Shown: positions 26,162 through 38,592 of the stretch, in pieces
Layout: each line of letters begins with the position of its first letter
Position numbering within the stretch: the first letter of the stretch is position 1
Assembly: GCA_029204225.1 (NCBI GenBank)
Contig: CM055097.1
Coordinates: 11,959,346-12,023,345, forward strand
Reading direction: 5' to 3'
From: Diphasiastrum complanatum
Taxonomy: Eukaryota; Streptophyta; Lycopodiopsida; Lycopodiales; Lycopodiaceae
DNA length: 64,000 nucleotides
The notes under the pieces: model-generated
What the model saw: only the letters and a program-made list of their open reading frames with translations
Databases searched by the model: none
What the model was told of the DNA's origin: nothing
Made by a program: the position numbers and the translations under genes

Positions 26162-26901
26162 ATAATCCCCATCTCAATTCTATCCATCGTCTCCTTTTGA
26201 TTCAGCAATCCCATAGCTTCTCTTAGCTGTATGAATATGTCCATGGCCAATGCCTTTGTCATGGTGTCTGCTACCATATCCCTTGTTGGACAATATGTAA
26301 GCACCATCTTTCCTTCTTGTACCAGGTCTTTGACGAAGTGATACTGTATGTCAATGTGCTTGCTTCTTTCATGAAGCCCTCCATTCCTGCAAATGAGAAT
26401 ACAACCTTGGTTGTCATTGAACATGACCATTCCTTCATTGGTGATTCCCAGCTCTGCACAAAAATTTTTGATCCAAACGTGCTCCTTTGCCCCCTAACAT
26501 AATCCCATCAGCTCAATTTCGGTGGAGGACAGAACTACGGATTTTTGTTTAGAGCTTGCCCAACTCACTGCTGCATTTCCCATCAGAAATACATATGCGG
26601 ATGTAGATTTCCTGTAGGCAGTGTCCCCTGCCCAATCTAAATCCACATACCCATTGACTCCATTGCAAGGTCCATGGTAACAGAGCCCATGCCTCAAAGT
26701 GCCCTTGAGGTATCTCAGCACTCGCTTCGGTGCTTGCCAATGGCCAGTCCCAGGATTTACCAAAGATTGGCTCAGCTTGCCCGTCGCAGTAGATATGTCC
26801 GGCTTCGTGCATATCATGGCGTACATTAACGATCCAATGAGACTTCTGTATGGATATCGACACATGTTAGCTTGTTCTTTCTCAAACATTGGTGAGTACA
26901 T
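26143..26901 (-). pseudogene. Copia copy 2 RNase H
   Basis: Same two frames, internal stop and 3' LTR overlap as copy 1. Confidence 0.92.
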
Positions 26902-26982
26902 CTCTGAGTTGAGTTTGATCCCTGGATCTAGTCACTGTGACAATGGGAGCTGCATCCATCATGCCATACCTTTTGAGCATAT

Positions 26983-27696
26983 TTATGATATACTCCCTTG
27001 GCTAAGTTGGATCCACCTGTCCTTTCTGTTTCTGCTGAATTGAATGCCCAAGCAATAGTGCAATTTACCTAAGTCCTTTATCTTGAATTCTGCCTTGAGC
27101 TCTGCCTTGCACTGATTCAGACTCCTAATGTCATTTTCAATTCCAATGATGTCGTCAACATATATTGCCATCACAGTGATCTCTGATCTTGTCCTCCTGA
27201 AGAAGATGCTATGGTCCATGTTGGACTTCTTGAAGCCCCTGCTTTGAAAAAATATTTCCATTCTTTCATACCACAGTCGAGATGCCTGTCTGAGGCCGTA
27301 GAGTGCCTTCTTTAGCTTGCATACCAGATTAGTCCCCTGCTCAAAGCCTTTGGGTTGCTTCATGTACACATCCTCGTTCAGATCCTCATTCAAGAACGCC
27401 ATCTTGATGTCCAATTGGTGGATTTCCATGTCATTTAGTGCTGCCCATGTCAGCAGAATTCTGATTGATTTGATCCTTGCAACTGGTGCAAAATTTGTTT
27501 CATCGAAATCTATTCCCTCTGTCTGAGCACATCCCTTTGCTACTATTCTCGCTTTGTACCTTTCTATCCCTCCATCAGCATCAAACTTTATTTTGAACAC
27601 CCATTTGCAGTGTATTGCCTTTGGAAGATGTACTGATTTCCAAGCATCATTCTGTTGAATGGACTTCATCTCCTCCAGCATTGCTTGGTGCCACAT
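26983..27696 (-). pseudogene. Copia copy 2 reverse transcriptase
   Basis: Translated sequence identical to copy 1 by eye, with the AIYVDDIIG box intact. Confidence 0.94.
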
Positions 27697-27900
27697 GTCA
27701 GAGCTTTCAGAATCTTGTGCTTCCTAAAAATTTGCAGGCTCCGTCACATGCTCCTTGCTCATGAAAACCATATCATCAAATCTGTGAGGAGTCTTTCTTA
27801 CCCTGGTAGGTCTTCTCTCTTCTTCATGCTCTGTAGTTGAATGCTCTGACATGTTCTTCTGAGAGGTCCATCCTCTAGTGCTGAACTTGTCCCCATCTTG

Positions 27901-28446
27901 CTACAGATCTTCACCTATCGTCCTTTCCAACGTGCTCTCTAGGTCCATGCCTTCCTGCTGTTGAGTAGTCTCGCTGTTGTCAGATATCAGAATTGGTTCC
28001 TCTGTGACTATTACCATTGAGCTTCCTGAAATTTTTGGTTTGTTGTTTGCCTGATATCCGACATACCCTACAGAGTCTTCGTCGAATATAACATCCCTAC
28101 TGATGATGAAGGCATTTGTGGCCGGATTGTACAGCTTGTATCCTTTTGTGCCATCAGGATACCCGACAAAAATGCTTCTCTGTCCTTTGGGGTCCAGTTT
28201 TCTCCTCTTCTCCTTTGGCACATGTGCAAATGCAATGCACCCAAATACTCTGAAGTAGCTGACATTCGGTTTTCTTCCATACCATGCTTCATATGGTGTC
28301 TTCCCACTTAATGCTTTTGTTGGCAACCTGTTGATTACGTGACATGCTATCGCCACTACTTTTGCCCAAAGGAACTTCGGGAGGTCTCCTTTGTGCAACA
28401 TGCACCTGACCATCTCCATGATGGTCCTATTTCTCCTTTCCGCCAC
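27901..28446 (-). pseudogene. Copia copy 2 integrase core and C-terminus
   Basis: Same frame as copy 1, with VVAIACHVI for VVATACHVI and DLESTLER for DLKSTLER. Confidence 0.9.
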
Positions 28447-28623
28447 TCCGTTCTACTGCGGATTGTAGGGAACAGTGAATTATCTCAAAATACCACGATC
28501 TCTACAAAAGCTGTCAAATTCTCTGCTTCTGTATTCTCCTCCGTTGTCACTTCTGATCCTTTTGATCTTCCTCCCTATTTCACCCTTTGCCACCTGCTTA
28601 AAGGCCTTGAAGCTCTCCAGCGC

Positions 28624-29562
28624 CTAACTTTTCTGCTTAAGAGTCCATATTCTGACTCTTCTCATGCAGTCATTGATAAATGTGATGAAGTATTTGGATC
28701 CCCCAATTGATGTGCATTCCATGGGTCCACATATGTCACTATGTATCAAATCGATTATTTCAGATGATCTATCCGTTCCTCCATTTGAAAATGGCTCTTT
28801 GTGCTGCTTTCCAAACACACAGGCTTCACATCTGTCGATGGTCTCCTCAGGTCTATAATCAAGTCCTCTAAGCATTTTGTCTTTTTCAAGTCTCTGTAGG
28901 CTGCGCCCTCCGAGATGTCCTAACCTCCTATGCCAAAGGTTGTTTACCCTGCTTGAACTAAGCGTTACGCAAGCCATGAATCTTTCCTCAGCTCCCCCTT
29001 GGAGTTGATAAAGTCCTCCAATGCGAAAACCAATTCCTATTGGATCTCCCTCCCTCTGGATGCCGCATCCGTCTCTTTCAAATAGTACATCCAACCCAAT
29101 GTCAGTGATTCGTGCTACTAACATCAAGTTTTTTGCCAGATTCGGGACGAATAGAGCGTCTGTAAGAGTTATGCTCTTTCCCTGACCAAGCCATATACAT
29201 ACGGTTCCTCTTCCAATTGTGTCAACCTTTCCGCTATCAGCCATCATAATTTCCTTTCCCGCAAGCATTTCGTACGTGATGAATGCTGTCCGATTGTTCT
29301 TCATGTGTGATGTCGCCGTAGAGTCCATGTACCAGTATGGATTGTCAGTGCTACCTTGCGCTCTGGGTCTTGGTTTTACTTCAACCACATTCACACTTGT
29401 GCCCGATGAGTATCCTCCTGACGTGTTGTCAGATTCTTCTGTTGAACTCCAATTCTCTTGTGCCATCATTGCAAATGCGTCCGACTTCTCTTCCTCCTCC
29501 TCAACAATGTTCGCCTGCTCTGCATCCCTCTTCGTTATATCTTCCTTCTTCTTGTTGCGCAT
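28624..29562 (-). pseudogene. Copia copy 2 protease, GAG-pre-integrase and N-terminal integrase
   Basis: Same domains and same end-stop as copy 1, with YMDSTATSHM at the protease site and a few other substitutions (IGRG, GQGKS, GGTDRSS). Confidence 0.9.
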
Positions 29563-29639
29563 TTTTTGTCTGATCTATCCTACCATCCCTTCTTCTTTCC
29601 TTCCTTCCATGGCTGACTGGGCTATCCCTTCTTTGACGT

Positions 29640-30311
29640 CTATATCTGCTTCGGCTCCTTGATTCCCATCTTCTTGAAGCCTGTCAACAGTGCCACTTCA
29701 TCCTGAGGTGAGCTAATCTTGAGTCTACCTTCTTCTTGTATGAGTCTCCTGCTAATGAACTCCATGTCCATCCTATCCTCAAATCCATCCAACATCATTA
29801 CCAAAGGATCATAGCTTGATGGTAAGCTTGTGATCAGAGTGTATATCAACTGCTGCTTATCAATTGTTGCACCAGTTGCTTCCAATTGATGCTCGATGTT
29901 CTTGATCTTCTCTATGTGATCTCGTATTGACTCCCCCTCAATCATCTTTGCGCCTGCCAACTGTCTCTGAAGCATAAGAATGCTTGAGAATCATTTGGCT
30001 TGATAGCTCGTCTGTAGCGCATCCCAGACTCCCTTGGCTGACTCCAGGTCTCTGATGTGAGAGATGGTCGCGTCTCCTAATGACATACAGATCATCATGT
30101 GCGCCTTTGCCTCCCGCATCCTCACCACCTCAGCCTGCGCTTCGCTCTTGACGCGTCCTTCTTGATCCAGCTCAATCGCCTCCGTTCCTACAACCACACC
30201 CCACAAGCTTTTTTCCTTTAACAGTATTTTCGTCTTCCATCTCCACGAGGCGTAGTTCTCCCCTTCCAGCCGATTTACCATCTTTATCTCCATGGTTCCA
30301 TCCAACGCCAT
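29640..30311 (-). pseudogene. Copia copy 2 gag
   Basis: Same two frames and same break as copy 1 gag. I see no amino-acid difference between the copies. Confidence 0.85.
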
Positions 30312-30473
30312 TCTGGATCCTTCTCAACCACAATCTTCCTCCTTGATTCTGGATGCGACGTTGAGTCCGCTAACACGAGCTGCTTCGCATCAAGCGAAGA
30401 TGATTATATGTCCTGAGTGCAAATTGCAAACACGAATTCTTTGATCCTTTCATGTGCGTGGGCCCATAACCTT

Positions 30474-30803
30474 TGATAAATTAATCAAAGTTATGCATGC
30501 TAGGATCTAATCAACAACTATCAGCTATCAGAGCAATCAGAATGTAAGCATAACACAATCATCCATCAGAATCAAGAACACAATGACAAAGACAAGATCA
30601 TTCCAAAAGACGTGTCGATTCATTCGCATAGTACGTACATATATCCGCTTGTGTCTATCACTCCAAGATCCCAAAATTACTATGCCTACATGTGCATGCC
30701 AAGATGAAGGCATTTCCGATGACTAGAATTGCTATAGTGCATACACATTGATGGGTCCCATCATGCACCCAGTGCTCGATGCACCTCATGCCATGCACCA
30801 TCA
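30474..30803 (-). repeat. 5' LTR of Copia copy 2 (330 bp)
   Basis: Nearly identical to 24341-24670 and lacking the hairpin block. On the minus strand it runs TGATGG...TTATCA. Confidence 0.88.
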
Positions 30804-30807
30804 ATAG

Positions 30808-33800
30808 CTTCCAAGTTCAATGATCAGCACGGAAGCTTCAAAAGGAGTCAAATTTAGTTACCTTCCACAAAAAATAGAAAGGCTTATACTTTCTTGAGGC
30901 TTGTACTTTCTTTTGATTTCTCGCTTGAGAAGATTGCAAAAATTGGGGCCCCATGCAGATATTTGAAGCTATCCCGGAACCAGAAGGTGGCCTCTTATAG
31001 TTCAAGAGTCAAGAGCTGTCATCTTGCTATCTGCGAAACTAATGCATATGATCAGATAGATATATAAAACAATCATGTCTCAGATAGTATTTTTTGAGTA
31101 GACAATGATTATGTATCTCTTGAGTCGTAATGATTAACACAATTCGGCATAGCAATTAATCTGGCATGAACAAACTCCACGTTGTAATTACACATTCTAG
31201 TATTTTAACTATCGTCAAAGCACATGTGCTAATTAAGAAGCACTGACATCAATCTACAAATATCACGTCGATGGTATTTCTCCCAACCTATACATAGGCA
31301 AGATTGTCAATAATAGGTAATGCGATAAGCTTTGAAGGCTTTGAAGCAGCCCCACCTGCAAACTGAGCTCATCGAAGAATTTAAAGCACTTATACATTCG
31401 TTGACGATAGAAAGTACAATGACGGATGGAAGGTCTAGCTATTCACGTAAGATTTAATACGTAATGCAATAATTTTTGAAGCAGATGCTCCTGCAAACTG
31501 AGCTCATCGAAGATTTTAAAGCACTTGTGCATACATCAATAGAGCTAGATCTCGGTGATATTGGCTCGACTCAATCTAATGCCTGCGATGCAGTACTGCA
31601 GCAAAGTTATTTGATTGAGTCCACATCACCGCAATATATAAAGCCACCAAGGTACTGGGTTTGATTCTTTGAGACAGAGAATCATGTTGTTGCAGTCTCC
31701 GATCTGATGTTATTCAAATCGTTTTCAGAAATATTTCACAATAAGCGGTTCTCTCCCCGTTGAATTCGTGCATCTTGTGCTTATTTACGTTGGTTATCAG
31801 TTTTTGTTCTGCAGTCGAGTTACAGAAGTTCTGCAAGAAACGGAAGCCACTAAATGAGACTTTGGTACTTGTTCAACAATCCCAAACAATTTTGTTGGTG
31901 CTTTTGCTGTAGCTTCCATGTTCAATGATCAGAACGGAAGCTTCGAAAGGAGTCGAATTTAGTTACCTTCCACAAAAAAATAGAAAGGCTTATACTTTCT
32001 TGAGGCTTGTACTTTCTTTCGATTTCTCGCTTGACGAAGCTTGCAAAAATTGGAGCCCCATGCAGATATTTGAAGCTATCTCGGAACCAGAAGGTGGCCT
32101 CTTATAGTTCAAGAGTCAAGAGCTGCACTCATCTTGCTATCTGCGAAACTATTGCATATGATCAGATAGATATATAAAACATGTCTCAGATAGTATTTTT
32201 TGATTAGACAATGATTATATATCTCTTGAGTCGTAATGATTAACACAATTCGGCATAGCAATTAATCTGGCATGAACAAACTCTACGTTGTAATTACACA
32301 TTCTAGTATTTTAACTATCGTCAAAGCACATGTGCTAATTAAGAAGCACTGACATCAATCAAAAAATATCACGTCTATGGTATTTCTCCCAACCTTTACA
32401 TAGGCAAGATTGTCAATAATAGGTAATGCGATAAGCTTTGAAGGCTTTGAAGCAGCCCCTCCTGCAAACTGAGCTCATCAAAGAATTTAAAGCAATTCTG
32501 CATACGTTGGCGATAGAAGGATACAATGACGGAATTGAAGGTCTAGCTATTCACGTAAGATTTAATAAGGTAATGCAATAAGCTTTGAAGGAGCTGCTCC
32601 TTGCAACTGAGCTCATCGAAGAATTTAAAGCACTTGTGCATACATTGAAATGACGGAGGGAAGGTCTATCTATTCATGTAAGATTTAATCTCACACACAT
32701 TATGTATTTAAGCGCATATGTACCTTTTGACAAAGATTTAGATGAGATCTAGGGAAGCTACCATTTCACTCATAAAGTATGATGAGCATCAATTTTATAG
32801 AGCTAGATCTCGGTGATATTGGCTCGACTCAATCTAATGCCTGCGATGCAGTACTGCAGCAAAGTTATTTGATTGAGTCGCTTCAACATCACCGCAATAT
32901 ATAAAGCCACCAAGGTACTGGGTTTGATTCTTTGAGACAGAGAATCATGTTGTTGCAGTCTCCGAATCGTTTTCAGAAATATTTCACAATAAACGGTTCC
33001 CTCCCCGTTGAATTCGTGCATCTTGTGCTTATTTACATTGGTTATCAGTTTTTGTTCTGCAGTCGAGTTACAGAAGTTCTGCAAGAAACGGAAGCCACTA
33101 AATGAGATTTGGTACTTGTTCAACAATCCCAAACAATATTGTTTGTGCTTTTGCTGTAGCTTCCAAGTTCGATGATCAAAACGGAAGCTTCGAAAGGAGT
33201 CGAATTTAGTTACCTTCCACAAAAAATAGAAAGGCTTATACTTTCTTGAGGCTTGTACTTTCTTTTGATTTCTCGCTTGAAGAAGATTGCAAAAATTGGG
33301 GCCCCATGCAGATATTTGAAGCTATCCTGAAACCAGAAGGTGGCCTCTTATAGTTCAAGAGTCAAGAGCTGCAGTCAACTTTCTATCTGCGAAACTAATG
33401 CATATGATCAGATAGATATATAAAACAATCATGTCACCACTCACAGATAGTACTTTTTGAGTATTCAATGATTATGTATCTCTTGAGTCGTAATGATTAA
33501 CACAATTCGGCACAGCAATAAATCTGGCATGAACAAACTCTAAGTTGTAATTTCAAATTCTAGTATTTTAATTATCGTCAAAGCACTTGTGCTAAAAATT
33601 AAGAAACACTGATATCTATCTACAAATATGACGTCGATGGTATTTCTCCACAACTTTCACATAGGCAAGATTGTTGATTGCCCTGCCATTGCAGCGCTAC
33701 GAGACACTTATCGCGAACGGTGATGTCAATTTCAAGTGCTTTCAAAGCTTATAAAGTTTGTAGCAAGCATATCCTGAAGAGAGCTCATAACTTCTGACGT

Positions 33801-34130
33801 AGCGCTGACCTGCCCAAACTCAAGATATTTCGTACTCGTTTTGCTACGTCGTTGGGGTAGAAGTGAGATTACCCAAGTCTTGCAATAGTTGAGAGGAACA
33901 TTCTGTCCTCAGCACATACCTTTATCCCTCTGATATTTTTAAAAACGCTTGGGAGCTCACTTCTACAAGATCAACTACTAATCTGGGCCGGAGCTTATAC
34001 GAATTCTTGTCTTAACAATAAACCACCCACTAATTTTTCTTCTCTTGGAACACTACTTCAAATGCTACTATTGGCAACACACAGCACTCATGACAACGAG
34101 CTGCGCGCATTGCAAAATCGCTGCTGTTAC
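30808..34130. repeat. Three further R repeat units in tandem
   Basis: Units at about 30808-31915, 31918-33160 and 33165-34130 share the order ttccaagttcaatgatcag, ggggccccatgcagat, tgagctcatcgaagaattt and agccaccaaggtactgggt. The site at 31905-31925 reads gctgtagcttccatgttcaa without a Copia element, giving the empty-site reference. The last unit ends in a block that matches 17.5-18.0 kb. No gene is recognised. Confidence 0.75.
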
Positions 34131-34883
34131 TAGTGATAACAGTTGATGAGTGAGTTCATCTACTCCAATCTGCCGTGCATTTATAGATATAGCAGTTGGG
34201 AAATTGGAATCAGAATCTTCGATGCGTCCTTATCCTAAGACGCTCTTTAGTTTAGGATCCTGGCTCCCACAGCTAATGCATGGTGTTCAGTTAGATGCAT
34301 CAGAGACAAGCTCTCGATTTGTGGATTCATCAATAAATTTGAGATGTGGACCAGAGGAGGAATCATAAGGCAAGGCTGCTTCATCAAGGGAGATACGTGT
34401 GGGAATGAAGGCAGCTACATCTAGTTGGGCACTTCAATAGGCAACTCTCTTTCAAGGGTCCTACCTCATACAACCTCATTCAGCCAAACGAAGCAACTCC
34501 CACTACCCTCCACACCCTTGGACACTTTGGCAAAGCAATGGTACCTACCTACAAACATCCATTCCAGTTTTATGGTATGAGCATATGCCCTGAGCATATG
34601 CCCAACTTGCAACCCATACTAGTAGTTGCCATGGCACACATGTCCCATCACCATCCAAGTGTGCCCGCCACCATATAAGGTGGTCCACTGTCCGTAATGC
34701 CAAGTCTTCAATTATTCTTTGTATTTTTGATGCACCTCCACAGGTGGAATTTACTTCATTGTGAAAGCATCAGAGATTCTGTCAAAAACTACTCCAGAAT
34801 TTTCATCCCTGAGTAATAGCATCAGCGATTCTGTTAAAAATGTAGGAGAAATCAAAATTTCAGACGTGTCATTACGCAGGGAA

Positions 34884-34990
34884 AGGCCTCAGCCCCTCGG
34901 GCCTTCCATGCAGGTTGGGCCCTGCCCTCGGGCTCCCGCCCTCGGGCAATGGCCCTCCTGAGCACGGAAGGCCCTCGGGGCAGGGCCTTA
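34884..34990. repeat. GC-rich island with gccctcggg repeats
   Basis: The word ccctcgggc or close variants occurs at least five times in about 105 bases. The left end (ccctcgggccttcc) is nearly the reverse complement of the right end (ggaaggccctcgggg), so the segment is partly palindromic. Its composition is quite unlike the AT-rich surroundings. Confidence 0.75.
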
Positions 34991-37539
34991 TGAATTAAAG
35001 TGATTATGCCTACTTCCACACATGGGAACATGCTTCACACATGTGTGAAATCAATATGTACATACTCATGCCACACATGCCCCGGCAACATCCAAGTGTA
35101 GCCCACCATGATACAAGGATGCAAGAAAGTGGTCCACTGTCCAAAAATGCATATACACAACCATGGTTGCCATGGCACACATGGCCCACCACCATACAAG
35201 GGTACAGAAAGCTGATTGTGGGTGCTTGAGAGATGTTGGTGCAGGAAGCACTCACCAACATTAGACACTGATGGGTCCGTGACCACCATGGTATCTAGAA
35301 CTTGCCCATATACTTATCAGATTTGGTGGAGGATGTTGACCTGTTGGTAGATTATATCAAGTCAAACTCTTGATGTGGAGATGAGAATCAATTAACCGTG
35401 TGGACCAAAGCATTATGCTTCCTTCACGTATGACTCTGTCTTTTGGTTGGTTTACCTTGAACCATGTTCTACCCTTCACTAACATGCTATATTGATTGGT
35501 TTTCCTTGAACTACGTGTCACATTAAAAAGGTTCTCATTGTTCTCTAAATTTCTCCTTAGAAGCTTTGTTGGAATACTTAGAGTAGATGGGTATCATGAC
35601 TCACATTGTTAGACATCCTTAAGGTTATGATTAGATATCATGGTTCTGATTTGGATTGGGCTAAATCTAGCATAGTTATAGCAAATTCACACAAGTCAAG
35701 TCAAAGCTAGTTATTAAGGTACATAGGAATCGTATCTTAGTTCTCATCAGTTCCATGATTATGCAAAGTCAAATTAAGGCTGTGACTACTATTAGAGCTC
35801 TAATCAAGGTAGATTTCCTATATATATTTTTATGCATAAGGCCCTCCTACCCACAATTTCTAGGAAGAGGCATAGTTACAATAGTAATATTGGACATCAT
35901 TCGGGATGCGATCAAGTAATTGTTAAGTTTGAGTTTCCTTGTATAAGCTATTGGTCAATTTTTTGTTTGTTGAAACAATTTGTTTGCTAGGCTAGGGAAA
36001 TTACAATATTCATATGATATTATGCTTGATCATCAGTCTCATGCTTAATTTCTAACATGGTATGAGAGCCCAAAGTGTCTAAGATCTAGTCAAAGGTTCA
36101 GTAATCTAGTGATTTAGTCTATTTACGACCTAAAATTGAGTTACAAGGTTTTGCTAGTTTCAATTGTGGTTTGATACGATGAGGTGTCAATCGAAATTGG
36201 TTCTATTGTTGTGCATGTCAGTGTTACTATGGATTTGCAAACATAAAGACGTTGGAAGACTTCGCATCATTAAAAGGTTGGGTTAGTAATGATTATCGAC
36301 TCAAGTTGCATGTGGTAGAAATCTTATCTTGTTCTTAGGTTTAGCAAGACTGCAATCAATGGAGTAGGTAGTAGCAAATCTAGCTTTCATATCAAAATTA
36401 ACATGCAAACATTACAAAAGAAATTGCGAAAAAAAAAATTTGTAATCAACATTTAATCCCATATTCATGTGTAGAGTTAATGCTTGGGTAGTTCCATGTA
36501 GTATGGGTTGTTAGAAGCTTATAAACAACTATTTATTTTCTATTTGGTACTTATGAAAACTTGTGTAAGATATATTTTTGCCTAAAATTTGGTACTCTAT
36601 ATTATTTTCAAATAACTTCTCTTTTTGTTGTTTGGACCTCATGGAACATTGTACTTCTGGTGTGCAGAAAGTATTGTTGTTTGTTGTTCATTGGTGCTTT
36701 TGATAGTTTTGGTAGTTTTTGAATGTTTTCGATATACTAGCAATTAGCTGTTTGGTGTTTTTTGATATTTCAAGGAACTTTTTGGCATTGAATGTTTGTG
36801 TTGGTACAACTGGAACTTATCGTAAATTTTTTTTGATCATACAGACTACCAAAATAGGTGCTTTAATATCTCGTGTCTCATTTTCATTCTAGAATCATCC
36901 AAATTGGTCTACTGAGATCTATAGTGTGTACCATTTTTATTTTAGAATCTACAACATTTGGTTCTATTTTTTAATTTAGAATTCGTCGTATTTGCAGTTT
37001 GCACACGTCCTGATTCGGTCTTTTTGGTACTGCTTTAGTGTTGTTAGACCAATTGGTAGTATTACTCTAGTAGTCGACTACTAATTTTACAAATTTTGGT
37101 ACTATTTTTTGCGTTGGTAAAACTCTTGAATACAAATAATGTTACTACAATAACTTATCGTGTACCAATTTTGATACTCCTGACTACCTAGTTAGGTTCT
37201 TTTATTGTAAGTGTCTCATATTTATTATAAAATATACCAAATAAGTACTATTTAGACTTATCGTGACCATGGTTCACGCATAAAACTATAAATTTAGGTA
37301 CTTTATCTTTATATTTATGTGTTCGCACCTCGCATACAATCCTTTGTGGTCTTTTTGGTACTATTTTAGTGTTGTTTACAAATTGGTGGAATCCAAGCTT
37401 TAGTTACTACCAATCTTACAAGATTTGAACTATTTTTGTAATGTTTGCTTGTTTATGAAACTTTTGAGTACCAAAGATTGGTACTAATGGAACCTATCGT
37501 GTTAAATTTCCATCCTCCAGACTACCAATTAAGGTACTT

Positions 37540-38080
37540 TAACTTTCTGCATGTGTGGTACTTTGGTACTATTAGATGCTTTGGTACTTTGGTACTACTT
37601 GTATATGATGATTTGGTACTTTCTAGAACTCATGGTACTACCAGTGATTGATACTTTGATACTACATGCATGTACTTTCTACTTGTAACATGATAAGACT
37701 TTTTGAATATAGATCAATGGTAATGAGAATCCTCCTCAAGTTCACCTTGAAGATGTTAACAATGACTTTATTGCAGAAGGAATCTTGATTTTCCAGACTT
37801 CCAATTAAGGTACTTTGTCTTTCCTCATGTATAGTACTTGGTATATAAGATGCTTTGGTACTTTAATACTACCTTTATATGATGCTTTAGCACTACCTGC
37901 TGGTACTTTCTATCTTCCTGGTACTACTTGTGTTTGATGCTTTGGTACTATATGACGGTTTGGAACTACCTACAGGTACTTTCTTTTTTTCTGGTACTAC
38001 CCGTGTATGATACTTTGGTACTACCCGTGTATGATTCTTTGGTACTACTTGATGGTACTTTCTAAAACTCTTGGTGTTAC
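37540..38080. repeat. Degenerate tandem repeat built on ttggtactac
   Basis: Units of roughly 20-35 bases such as tttggtactacctgtatatga are repeated with many changes. The same family appears at 42985-43060 and 44210-44390, on either side of the transposase-like gene. The Gypsy element at 38082 inserted into this repeat. Confidence 0.7.
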
Positions 38081-38081
38081 T

Positions 38082-38574
38082 TGTTATGTCCATGTCCTGT
38101 ACAAGGGAATCGAAAATTATTCCTGACGTGGATAGCCGGTCACTCCAATTGTATGTGGTTATTAGTTATGTTACGTCATTCCGGACGTGGTCGTATTAAA
38201 TAATTAATAATCATATGAGGGCCCAGACCTATAATTGGACATAGGAGCACATGCATGGTGAAGACTGCTTTAATGCAAGAATAGGAGACCAATAGCTCAA
38301 TTTAGGTTGCATGGGGATCCTAAAGGGAATATTCTCTCTCTCTTGAGGAGAATAAGTCTAGTGGAAACTCGCCCATCCTCCTATAGTGAATTGTGATTGA
38401 TCTTGAGCCAGTTCTTCCTCTCCTCTCTTGTGTTCTTCACTGTGGCTTGGGGGTGGATTGGTTAGGGTATTGACTAGCCTCTCCATATTTGGTTGGGTGG
38501 TTCATGCTCTACAGGTGTCCTTTTGGTTTTCATGTGATTGGAATCCTATAGATCTTCACTTGGTGGTTCTTACA
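38082..38574 (+). repeat. 5' LTR of the Gypsy element (493 bp)
   Basis: It is bounded by TG and CA, and followed one base later by the primer-binding site. Its last 40 bases (38535-38574) match 42940-42979 with one mismatch. Confidence 0.88.
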
Positions 38575-38575
38575 G

Positions 38576-38592
38576 TGGTATCAGAGCTTGGA
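38576..38592 (+). other. Primer-binding site (tRNA-Met initiator type)
   Basis: tggtatcagagc is the well-known plant LTR-retroelement primer site complementary to the 3' end of initiator tRNA-Met. It starts two bases after the LTR. Confidence 0.9.

Larger units (their letters stand above)
25783..30803 (-). mobile_element. Ty1/Copia element, copy 2 (offset exactly 6,133 bp from copy 1)
   Basis: Every boundary and internal frame lies 6,133 bases after its counterpart in copy 1, and the stops and frameshifts are shared. Only about ten amino-acid differences appear across the visible frames, for example YMDSTAT against YLDSTAT, IGRG against IERG, and VAIACH against VATACH. The flanking R-unit sequence is duplicated with it. 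Copy 2 therefore came from a tandem duplication of an already broken element. Confidence 0.94.
34131..38080. other. Noncoding interval with GC-rich island and GGTAC-rich repeats
   Basis: No gene is recognised. Two partial copies of a ccatggcacacatg / ggtccactgtcc block lie near 34630-34700 and 35090-35200. A GC-rich island lies at 34884-34990. From about 36540 onward the sequence becomes AT-rich with scattered ggtact words, densest at 37540-38080. A stretch at 37692-37785 (gaatatagatcaatggtaatgag and what follows) returns at 43070-43155. Confidence 0.55.

Noticed and set aside
29219-29662. 147-codon plus-strand frame (also at 23086-23529)
   Set aside because: It is antisense to the Copia protease/integrase coding strand and has no domain; a shadow frame.
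35010-35289. Overlapping frames on both strands of 60-84 codons
   Set aside because: Several frames open at once over diverged repeat sequence (ccatggcacacatgg type), with no domain.
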